A DNA stretch of 6,654 nucleotides from an uncultured Sphingobacteriaceae bacterium (GTDB taxonomy: Bacteria > Bacteroidota > Bacteroidia > Sphingobacteriales > Sphingobacteriaceae), in assembly GCA_937875035.1 (NCBI GenBank), contig CALNCF010000266.1, positions 1 to 6,654 of the forward strand, given 5' to 3'. The notes beneath the pieces are model-generated. The model saw nothing but the letters and a program-made list of their open reading frames with translations. It made no database searches and had not been told where the DNA came from. The number at the start of each line of letters is the position of its first letter. Within the stretch, counting starts at the first letter, position 1. Of the stretch, positions 1 through 6,654 are shown piece by piece. The position numbers were made by a program, and so were the translations under genes.

Positions 1-3000
1 TCCATAGAGTGTCGGGGCCTCTGTCCGTCGGGCTTGCCGCCAATTTCTCCACGGACGAGGAGGAGGTAAAGTCCTCCATCCGGTAATTATCCACCGTAAA
101 TGTCACGCTGTTCTGCTCAAAGCCATCGATCACATACAGGAGGTCATCGTTATCATTCTTTTTTACAATCAGGTTGAATTTCAGCTCGATCGGCAATATA
201 TTTATTTTCTTTACGGTGGTACCGTTGTCGCCATACAGATCGAATTTGTAAGCAAATTTTTTATAGGCAATATTCTGGCTCCAGGTGGTGAACAAGCCGC
301 CGCCACTCTGGTCATTTTCACTCAGATCTTCTGCATGATACCTCGCCCGGGGTGCATCCACATACTGGATAGCCTGGTCAATACCTCTCAGTGAAGAATG
401 TCCGCCGCCACCCTCCGGGTATGCTTTCGGGTTGATCGTGATCTTTAGCACCCGGTCGGTATTGGCGGGACTGGCGATCGACCGTTCGGTCATATCGAAT
501 GTAGGTCCCCAGAAAACTTCCCGGTCATTGTCAACATATAGCTTCGATGAAGCCGTGGGAACAAAAGCCATGTTTACGGCTGCGGGTTGTACCGAAGTAA
601 GCAGGTTGCCGCGGGCATCATAGTAGTTCAGGTTCCAGTGACTGTAATCCAGATCATACTGAATAGAGACATAGTCCAGCGCAGTACAATTACTGCTGCA
701 TACCGGTGTTGTCCAGCTGTCGGAAATACGTAGGAACAGATCTTTCCCTGCATATGCGGAAGAGAAGGCCACCTTTTTCCGGTTACTGTTGGAAGAGTCG
801 GTAACAAGGGTATAGTCTGTATTTTCTATTAATTGTTTATGGTGCTTCAGGTCGATGATACGGATACCAACATTCGACATCAGGGCATCTCCGGTAAAGA
901 AAGCCTCATAGGCCAGTGTTGCTGTTTTGGATTTAGGGAGATGTATGTCGATCGCATCAGCATATTTATTGCTTGTCGCCGTGTTGTATCGTAGCTGGTG
1001 AGCTACTTTTTGCGACTCAGCCCCGGAGCTTTGCCCGCTCAGGCAAGATGCGACAACCAGACCTATACTATTCGTATAAACGATGCTGACCATGCTATCC
1101 GGGTTCATGGAAATATTCTTATTCAGGAGGAGCACATCTCCTACTGTGTTATCAAATATATTACCGGAGCTTCGCTCCACATCCCTGATATAGGAACGCA
1201 TATAACCGTATACATAGGCAAGCTCTCCACCACTGAGCATTTGAAAGGCATACGATTCATGACCGCTTCCGGCTTTCAGCCGCTCACCAGCCATCGCCGA
1301 CTTATAGATGCTGCTGCCCGGATCATTAGAATACTGTACGCGACTGTACGGAAAATCGCTGGATGCTACATATGGTTCGGCAGAATTCGAATTGCTGTAA
1401 TACCAGCCGATCGTACCTGCCTGCTCACCCACTGCGTTCGGGTTGATCAGCTTATTCAGTGAATTATTGGAATTGTATACATCAAAATCAGCATACGAAT
1501 AGGCATTCCCTGCCGTATTACTTAAGAGCTTGCTTTTATAGATGATATTGCTTTGCCCGATGATCGGGGCAGGAAGACTTTGCAGGGCAGGCCTTCCGAA
1601 CGCATCGAACACGGTTTGCGTGGCAAGGATATTCCCGGCAGTGTAGTTCTGTGTCTGCACGGTCCGCCCCAGCAAATCTGTATAAGTACGGGTCTGGGAA
1701 ATGATCAGCCCCGCATCGTCGTATACGATCAGGTCGGTCCAGTTCCGTGAGTAATCAGCCGTTTCAATGGGAGTAGGATTATCAAGGCCTCGCTGAGCTC
1801 CGTCGGCCTCCGCCATAATAAGGCGTGCGCCGAGAGGGTTGCCGTTGCCTACTTTCCCGGTATCATCGGATACCATAAAGCTGATCAGCTCCATATCGAT
1901 CAGGTTGCCCTCTATCGCTCCCGAATCAATATCAGCAAGCATCCAGAAATAATTACTCCCTTCTGTCAGTGTGAACGACATCCCGGAAAACGTATAAACG
2001 GGGTTCCCGATCATCACTGCTTTTTCTTCGAGGAGGCTCGCGCTTTCTATGCTCGGATATATACCGCTGCTGTATAATTTGATGCTCTTCAGATCATACA
2101 GGTTCGTAGTACCGCTCAACCGGAATTGTAATTGCTGGAGTTCCCCGGAATACCCGTAAGGATTAACCACCTGGATCCGTAACAGGCCCTGGTCGGTATC
2201 GCCGGGATATACAGTACCAGTTACCTGTCTTGCAGATGCAGTAAACTCTCCGATAGCGGCTTCTCCCTGCGTACATGTTAACTGATAACCATTCAGCTCA
2301 CTGTTATTCAGGCTGACAGTGCTCAGATCCATATATAGCTCATTATATGTCTTCAGGTTTTCGGAGCCAAAAGAAATGCCGCCAATACCAATGGTAGCCC
2401 CGGAATTACCTGGTTCTGCACCACCAGTGGGATCATAATCGAACGAAAATGTATGGCTGAAATCATATACAAACTCAACCCTTCCGTCCGATTCATATAG
2501 CTTCAGCTGGAATGTAACCGAAGCCCCCGGTTCTTCCCGGATACCCCCGGTCCATGACATATCTTTCCATTGTACGATAAAGATATGGTCACTGTCGTTC
2601 GGGGTGGATACAAGGAGATAGCTCACTTCATAAAATTCGTTCTCACCCTGGCTGACATGGAAATTATCCCATAGCGGGGCAATGACAGGGCTCCCAATCT
2701 TAGCTACATTATTGCCATCCACACCGGGATCTCCGTCTCCCAGCGAGATCCACCCCTGAGGGTGAATCCTCACAGATGTATATGCTGTACCATCAAAGTT
2801 AAAGGTGATCCCGGTTGTAACCTCAGCGCTGAGCTCGGGTGTTTCTGTATCGGTAAAAATAACCGTCTTGCTTACGGCCAGCTCTGTTAAAGATACCGGT
2901 CCTGTTTTTTCAATTTCATAATTCGGTACGAGCTGCGCGTAAGACACGCAGCCGGCTGCCACCAGCAAAACCGTTAATAATGTATATCTGATTATGATCT

Positions 3001-3004
3001 TCAT
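1..3004 (-). CDS. Secreted DUF6443/YD-repeat (RHS-type) protein with adhesin-like N-terminus, 3' end cut by window edge
   Basis: The frame is open from the ATG at 3004-3002 to base 1, giving 1001 complete codons and no stop. The start is chosen because it gives a clear signal peptide: MKIIIR, a hydrophobic core TLLTVLLVAAG, then VSYA|Q with likely cleavage after residue 23. Cys19 after VAAG makes a weak lipobox, so a lipoprotein is a less likely alternative. Residues about 62-208 form a beta-sandwich like those at the start of many Bacteroidota adhesins (GITFNFDG, GWISLG, IAPLWDNF, FIVQWKD, TFQLKLYE, ATIGIGG). Residues about 268-377 resemble BNR_assoc_N (LLRIQVV, LTEGSNYFWMLADID). From about 425 the protein becomes YD/DUF6443-like: VYDDAGL, YTDLLGRTVQTQNY, VFDAFGRPALQSLPAP, then FPYSRVQYSNDP near 551, AGSGHE near 580, and YYDARGNLLTSVQP near 790-806. 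A C-x-x-x-C pair lies at 769-773. An RHS core and a variable C-terminal domain would be expected beyond the window, but neither is seen. The likely role is a surface or secreted adhesin, or a polymorphic-toxin carrier; this is inference. Confidence 0.87.
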   Translation of the reverse strand, partial: MKIIIRYTLLTVLLVAAGCVSYAQLVPNYEIEKTGPVSLTELAVSKTVIFTDTETPELSAEVTTGITFNFDGTAYTSVRIHPQGWISLGDGDPGVDGNNVAKIGSPVIAPLWDNFHVSQGENEFYEVSYLLVSTPNDSDHIFIVQWKDMSWTGGIREEPGASVTFQLKLYESDGRVEFVYDFSHTFSFDYDPTGGAEPGNSGATIGIGGISFGSENLKTYNELYMDLSTVSLNNSELNGYQLTCTQGEAAIGEFTASARQVTGTVYPGDTDQGLLRIQVVNPYGYSGELQQLQFRLSGTTNLYDLKSIKLYSSGIYPSIESASLLEEKAVMIGNPVYTFSGMSFTLTEGSNYFWMLADIDSGAIEGNLIDMELISFMVSDDTGKVGNGNPLGARLIMAEADGAQRGLDNPTPIETADYSRNWTDLIVYDDAGLIISQTRTYTDLLGRTVQTQNYTAGNILATQTVFDAFGRPALQSLPAPIIGQSNIIYKSKLLSNTAGNAYSYADFDVYNSNNSLNKLINPNAVGEQAGTIGWYYSNSNSAEPYVASSDFPYSRVQYSNDPGSSIYKSAMAGERLKAGSGHESYAFQMLSGGELAYVYGYMRSYIRDVERSSGNIFDNTVGDVLLLNKNISMNPDSMVSIVYTNSIGLVVASCLSGQSSGAESQKVAHQLRYNTATSNKYADAIDIHLPKSKTATLAYEAFFTGDALMSNVGIRIIDLKHHKQLIENTDYTLVTDSSNSNRKKVAFSSAYAGKDLFLRISDSWTTPVCSSNCTALDYVSIQYDLDYSHWNLNYYDARGNLLTSVQPAAVNMAFVPTASSKLYVDNDREVFWGPTFDMTERSIASPANTDRVLKITINPKAYPEGGGGHSSLRGIDQAIQYVDAPRARYHAEDLSENDQSGGGLFTTWSQNIAYKKFAYKFDLYGDNGTTVKKINILPIELKFNLIVKKNDNDDLLYVIDGFEQNSVTFTVDNYRMEDFTSSSSVEKLAASPTDRGPDTLW

Positions 3005-3036
3005 CTTGAATTCTTTTACGGTATGACCAATCCTGA
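3005..3036 (-). promoter_or_regulatory. Short intergenic gap with A-rich translation-initiation leader
   Basis: These 32 nt separate the TAA of the upstream gene from the ATG of the downstream gene. Read on the minus strand, the gap has no GGAGG-like site. It carries the A-rich stretch GTAAAAGAATTCAAG directly before the ATG, which fits Bacteroidota translation starts, where Shine-Dalgarno sites are often absent. I see no TAnnTTTG-type -7 box, no stem-loop and no U-tract here, so the two genes are most simply read as one transcript. A promoter inside the end of the upstream gene cannot be ruled out. Confidence 0.4.
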
Positions 3037-6000
3037 TTATCTGGCGTAATTATAGCGGTTCCGGGTTACTGTCTTCACCCCCGCCGCGGTTTCTTTACGG
3101 GTATAAGTTATCCTTCCACCCGCATCATATTCCACAAAGCTTACAAAGCCATCATTATTCATTACGGCTTCACCCAGGCTTCGTACTGCGTCGTATACCA
3201 TACCCGTTACGACTGCATCTTCAGGTGCACACATCAGGTCATCAAAATAAGCAGCTCCCGAACCGGCCCTGGCCGTACCCACATTGAGGTAATGATCATC
3301 GGCATCGGTGGCTATAAAGTTGGAAGGGACTGGCATAACCACCTTTACCAGTGTCCAGTCGCCAACCGTTATATTAGCTGTGCTGTCCTTCCGTACTTCT
3401 TTATAATCTGAATAAGCCACCCCGGCTCTTTTGCCAACCAGCGAGATAAAGAGCTTTGTAGCAGCCGGAGAATCTTTGTGTATCCACATCCTGGCTACAT
3501 AATTTTTCCCGGCAAGACCTACCATGTCAGAAGATTTAATAACGAAGTTCGGTCCATAGGTTTCTCCGGAAGCGATCTTACCCATGTACTTACCGGAATG
3601 TGCCTTACGACCCGAGGTAGAATCAACCCGGTAACTGCCATCATAACCATATACTTCTCCACCGTATTCGTACCGGCTGCTACCAAGCGGGATCTGCTCC
3701 TCAAAACCAGAATAAGCGAAATGAGCATATTTAACATTTTTTCCCGAGGCTAATACCCTGTTCTCCGTACCATATTTAATTGCCGAATAGTTATCCTTGT
3801 TGCTCTTTGTCTCCAATACGTTACCCATTGCATCCAATAAGGTTACCTCTCCGTCCAGGCGCCAGTTTGTATCACTCGTATCACCATTGAAAGAGTAATT
3901 CTTACGCGCTTTCCAATAGTTCCTGAGGGTATCGGCAACATACACGCCATGACCATATATATTAGTGCCTGAGAACTTTCGTACCAGGTCCTTGTTCGAC
4001 CATTTTGTTCTTTCACCACCGATCAGTGTCTTTTCACTTTCTGCCACAGAACTTTGGGGCATATTACTTAAGCGATATGCTTTTACTTCTTTTTTACCGA
4101 CAGCTAACAGGTTATTGTTATATCCGGCTCCGTTCAACGCGGAACCCATGCTGTCGTTCCCCGGCACCTGGTAAGCAGGTATAGTGAGTATCTCTTTAAT
4201 GCCTTCCGAACGATCGTCCATTATCATCTTTACCGGTAACCTCGTAAGGCGATCGAATGCCACATTCTCTACCCGCGATTGCTCTGTGCCCATATATTGG
4301 GTCACCTCACTTTTGAGCACAGCAGTATAATTACGCATAATGGAGACTTTAGAAACCTGCATGGTACGTAAGACAGGAGCAATTTCTGCATGGTTAGTAT
4401 ATGAATAATTGTATCTGCTGTAAAATGCCTCTTCATTAAGTCCTATCGCGCGGTATGTACGGCTGACCACCCGAAGTGTATTTCCAAAGGAGTCCTTCAC
4501 TATTGTGCGTGCAAGGGTACCGTAAAATGCGGCATTACTGTCGGCTACAATCGCGATCTGGGGCAGTGTAGTGCAATTCGTTCCGCAGCTTATCCCGTTG
4601 GAATGGGATACCACCGGTAAATAAGGTTCTTTATAATTGTTATACTGGTAGATTATAGAACCATCCTCCGTTCCATCGAGCCCTTTATTGGTCACCGTTA
4701 CCATAGAATAACCGACTGTAGGCCTGATTATATGAGTTTCAGAATTATACGAAGATGTGAGTAAGTTATAACTCCAGAAATCCCAGGGTTCAAATACTCT
4801 CTTAGGAAGCGCGAACCACCCCGGCTCAGAGCTGGCAATACCCGACTCATATTGATATTGCTTCTTATACTCCTCCTGGCTCTCCGGGTCTTTCATGCTG
4901 ATGCTTTTCACCCTAAGCCCTCCACCATATACAAATGAAAGATCGAGATTAATAAAGCCATCACCTCTCTCCTTTAAATAACTTGAATAATATGCAGCGT
5001 TATAATCGGTTGGGTTAGAAATATTAAGTAAAATCGTATTACCAGCAAGGTCATCTTTAATAGGGCTATATCCTGTAGCCAGATTATTACTGTATCTTGT
5101 ATAACTGATATCTGCCCTACTCGCATTACGCAAAGGCATTTTGGCCAGGTATTTCAGCACTGAAGGCTCACCTGCTGTTCCACTCAGCCTTATAAACGGA
5201 GCGGCATCCTTGTCCAGGAAATATCCACGGGTATCATATCCCGTTCCCGATTCTTTTTCAGCATCATAGATCAGGAAGCTGCGGTTAGGACGAATCAATC
5301 CTCTCGAATATTCATCGTCATACCCCAGCCATTCATACCGGTCCGATTCATATTCCACCATAATCTCCGCTCCAATAGGAGTGGTAATTTTCTTAAGTGA
5401 CCAGGCATCGGTATGCTCTTTGGATAGCTGGCTGGTATAATGTCCGCGGTACCGCTCATCAAAATCGCTCTTGTAGTATCCCCAGAAATCCTGCTGATCC
5501 GGGTGATAATCAGGATTCTTTACGGGATTATCCTGATCATAATCAAACTCATAGGAAGGAAAGACCTGCACACCCTGGTATTCCTTAAAGTGGATGCTGT
5601 TCAGCGTCAGCTTACCACTGTTATTCTCTTCTCCTGAAGCGGTTGCGGAGTATACACCTTTCAGGTAGCCTCCCGTAATTTCTCCCGGAGCATCCTTATA
5701 AGAACGCACAAAAAGGTTATTGGCATTGTTATATAATTTCCGGCATAAGCTGTAATCGGAAATAAGGTCTATTGTTTTAAGTGACCAGGCATCGAGCAGG
5801 CTTTTATTGATCGTATAATCTTTGATGTCGATCACCTTGTTCTGACCACTTGACAAGGCTTGCAGATAGCCCGTCATGACCTGGTTATCAAAAGTGCTTG
5901 ATGATGTTAACAGGTTTTCATAAGTAAGTGACCCCAACTGATCATTCTTTACAAGTATGATCTTGCTCAGCTTCAGCTTCGGATTACATTTCAACGGGAC

Positions 6001-6654
6001 TCCGGAGATAATATTGGAGTGCGCATCCATACGCAGATCTTTGATAAAGAATGCCGAATGTGTGGCTGTGCGAATAGCATTCAGGTAATAAAGCTGCTCG
6101 GTACTACGGTTGTAGCTTCCCTGTCGAGTGTATTTGTAATCCGATATGGCGTATTTAATGCTTTGTTTCCACGTCCAAAAAGGCATGGCCTGTGCCATCA
6201 GGTCGAGTGTGGTATAATTATAAAAGGGAAAGGTAGTAGAAAAGTTATCCTGCCATAAGCCATAATCAAAGGAAGTCCAGTACCCCATATCTCCCTGATC
6301 GGCTACACCATTACTATTGGCATCCTTATAATCAAGACCTGTTATTGCTGTCAGCTTCCAGGATGTGGCATACAATCCTGCACTAATATTTTTTGTATAG
6401 TTCTGATACTTATCGATCGAGTCGTATGCTCCAACCGTACTGGCGCGGGCAGTGTTCAATAACGGGAAGCTATGTGTTTCGTTATTTTTGGTATATACCG
6501 GCAAGGAATAATGATAAACCATTCCATTAGGTGATATGACCTGGAATGCCCCGATGCCATCAGCAGGAAAAGCGCTGGTATCACGTACGATTCCGCCGGG
6601 GTAGCTTGCCGTCTTCTGGAAGTCGAGGAAGCCTGAAGACGCTAATCCACCTGC
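3037..6654 (-). CDS. Giant RHS/YD-repeat-like exported protein, 5' end cut by window edge
   Basis: Only the last 1205 residues are visible. The frame is open from base 6654 to the TAA at 3039-3037. The first in-frame ATG (6522-6520, residue 45) is unlikely to be the true start: it has no ribosome site or signal peptide, and the preceding residues (DGIGAFQVISPNG) continue smoothly into MVYHYSLPVY, a style typical of giant Bacteroidota YD proteins. Numbering visible residues from the right edge: a WKLTAI unit near 99 is followed by an EF-hand-like loop at 111-122; W/L-x-L-x-x-I units recur near 229, 292, 351 and 420; an NPDYHP...WGYYK stretch lies near 375-398; GGGLRVKSI is near 575; a C-x-x-x-C pair is near 690; FDRLTRLP...IPAYQ is near 800-830. 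A jelly-roll, carbohydrate-binding-like region with AHSGKY and YFDDL spans about 985-1146. The C-terminus has VYD and EYDAGGRI (YD-repeat style) and ends in NRYNYAR. There is no RHS core, toxin domain or type IX sorting domain at this end. The role is inferred as a cell-surface or secreted scaffold; the exact function is unknown. It is probably co-transcribed with the next gene, 32 nt downstream. Confidence 0.88.
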   Translation of the reverse strand, partial: AGGLASSGFLDFQKTASYPGGIVRDTSAFPADGIGAFQVISPNGMVYHYSLPVYTKNNETHSFPLLNTARASTVGAYDSIDKYQNYTKNISAGLYATSWKLTAITGLDYKDANSNGVADQGDMGYWTSFDYGLWQDNFSTTFPFYNYTTLDLMAQAMPFWTWKQSIKYAISDYKYTRQGSYNRSTEQLYYLNAIRTATHSAFFIKDLRMDAHSNIISGVPLKCNPKLKLSKIILVKNDQLGSLTYENLLTSSSTFDNQVMTGYLQALSSGQNKVIDIKDYTINKSLLDAWSLKTIDLISDYSLCRKLYNNANNLFVRSYKDAPGEITGGYLKGVYSATASGEENNSGKLTLNSIHFKEYQGVQVFPSYEFDYDQDNPVKNPDYHPDQQDFWGYYKSDFDERYRGHYTSQLSKEHTDAWSLKKITTPIGAEIMVEYESDRYEWLGYDDEYSRGLIRPNRSFLIYDAEKESGTGYDTRGYFLDKDAAPFIRLSGTAGEPSVLKYLAKMPLRNASRADISYTRYSNNLATGYSPIKDDLAGNTILLNISNPTDYNAAYYSSYLKERGDGFINLDLSFVYGGGLRVKSISMKDPESQEEYKKQYQYESGIASSEPGWFALPKRVFEPWDFWSYNLLTSSYNSETHIIRPTVGYSMVTVTNKGLDGTEDGSIIYQYNNYKEPYLPVVSHSNGISCGTNCTTLPQIAIVADSNAAFYGTLARTIVKDSFGNTLRVVSRTYRAIGLNEEAFYSRYNYSYTNHAEIAPVLRTMQVSKVSIMRNYTAVLKSEVTQYMGTEQSRVENVAFDRLTRLPVKMIMDDRSEGIKEILTIPAYQVPGNDSMGSALNGAGYNNNLLAVGKKEVKAYRLSNMPQSSVAESEKTLIGGERTKWSNKDLVRKFSGTNIYGHGVYVADTLRNYWKARKNYSFNGDTSDTNWRLDGEVTLLDAMGNVLETKSNKDNYSAIKYGTENRVLASGKNVKYAHFAYSGFEEQIPLGSSRYEYGGEVYGYDGSYRVDSTSGRKAHSGKYMGKIASGETYGPNFVIKSSDMVGLAGKNYVARMWIHKDSPAATKLFISLVGKRAGVAYSDYKEVRKDSTANITVGDWTLVKVVMPVPSNFIATDADDHYLNVGTARAGSGAAYFDDLMCAPEDAVVTGMVYDAVRSLGEAVMNNDGFVSFVEYDAGGRITYTRKETAAGVKTVTRNRYNYAR

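Noticed and set aside
432..623. Plus-strand short open frame, with similar ones at 1553-1750 and 3965-4174
   Set aside because: They are antisense to the two large genes and no longer than expected by chance.
998..1462. A 154-residue open frame on the plus strand
   Set aside because: It lies wholly inside gene 2 on the opposite strand, in the codon-aligned antisense phase, where open frames arise easily. Its Ile/Arg/Cys/His-rich translation has no recognisable motif or ribosome site.
3007..3013. GAATTC palindrome in the intergenic gap as an operator or terminator
   Set aside because: A six-base palindrome with no loop, flanking stem or U-tract is too short to support either role.
3002..3039. 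A frameshift or broken single gene at the junction of the two genes
   Set aside because: The second gene begins with its own full signal peptide and the first ends at a natural-looking C-terminus, so two separate genes explain the junction better than a broken one.
3478..3753. A 91-residue plus-strand open frame and an overlapping 72-residue minus-strand frame at 3519-3737
   Set aside because: Both sit inside the carbohydrate-binding-like region of gene 1, whose own frame is continuous and shows family-like motifs. These are shadow frames.
5393..5794. The paired 18-nt repeats as ends of an inserted element
   Set aside because: Both copies are in frame, encode the same DAWSLK motif, and the sequence between them is ordinary coding sequence of gene 1. 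No transposase or inverted ends are present.
5397..6258. Several 60-80-residue plus-strand open frames (5397-5588, 5440-5637, 6019-6258)
   Set aside because: They are antisense to gene 1, overlap each other in different frames and have no start-site or domain support.

Overview
The window suggests a member of the Bacteroidota, most likely a Chitinophaga-like species (Chitinophagaceae) or a near relative. This rests on three things: very large, Tyr/Ser/Asn-rich exported proteins of a type common in that phylum; a typical Bacteroidota export signal ending in SYA|Q; and the lack of a clear Shine-Dalgarno sequence at the one visible start. The assignment is by protein style, without a database search.

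The whole window is taken up by two very large genes on the minus strand. Both are cut by a window edge. Reading in the direction of transcription (right to left), gene 1 enters at base 6654 and stops at 3037, giving 1205 visible residues with the N-terminus missing. A 32-nt gap follows (3036-3005). Gene 2 then starts at the ATG at 3004-3002 and runs off the left edge, giving 1001 visible residues with the C-terminus missing. No RNA gene, mobile element, CRISPR array or terminator is visible. Both strands are almost entirely explained by these two genes.

Both products resemble the RHS/YD-repeat type of giant surface proteins. Gene 1 has recurring W/L-x-L-x-x-I beta units, a D-x-N-x-N-G-x-x-D-x-x-D loop, a carbohydrate-binding-like jelly-roll near its end, and a YD-type C-terminus with no toxin or sorting domain. 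Gene 2 has a signal peptide, an adhesin-like beta-sandwich, a domain resembling BNR_assoc_N (the N-terminal domain of BNR-repeat neuraminidases), and then a DUF6443-like/YD-repeat region. In this phylum such regions normally lead into an RHS core and a variable C-terminal domain, which would lie beyond base 1.

The tight, same-strand spacing suggests co-transcription. A reasonable but unproven picture is a two-protein exported system: gene 1 supplies a large YD-type scaffold, and gene 2 carries the adhesive head and possibly a variable or toxic tip outside the window.
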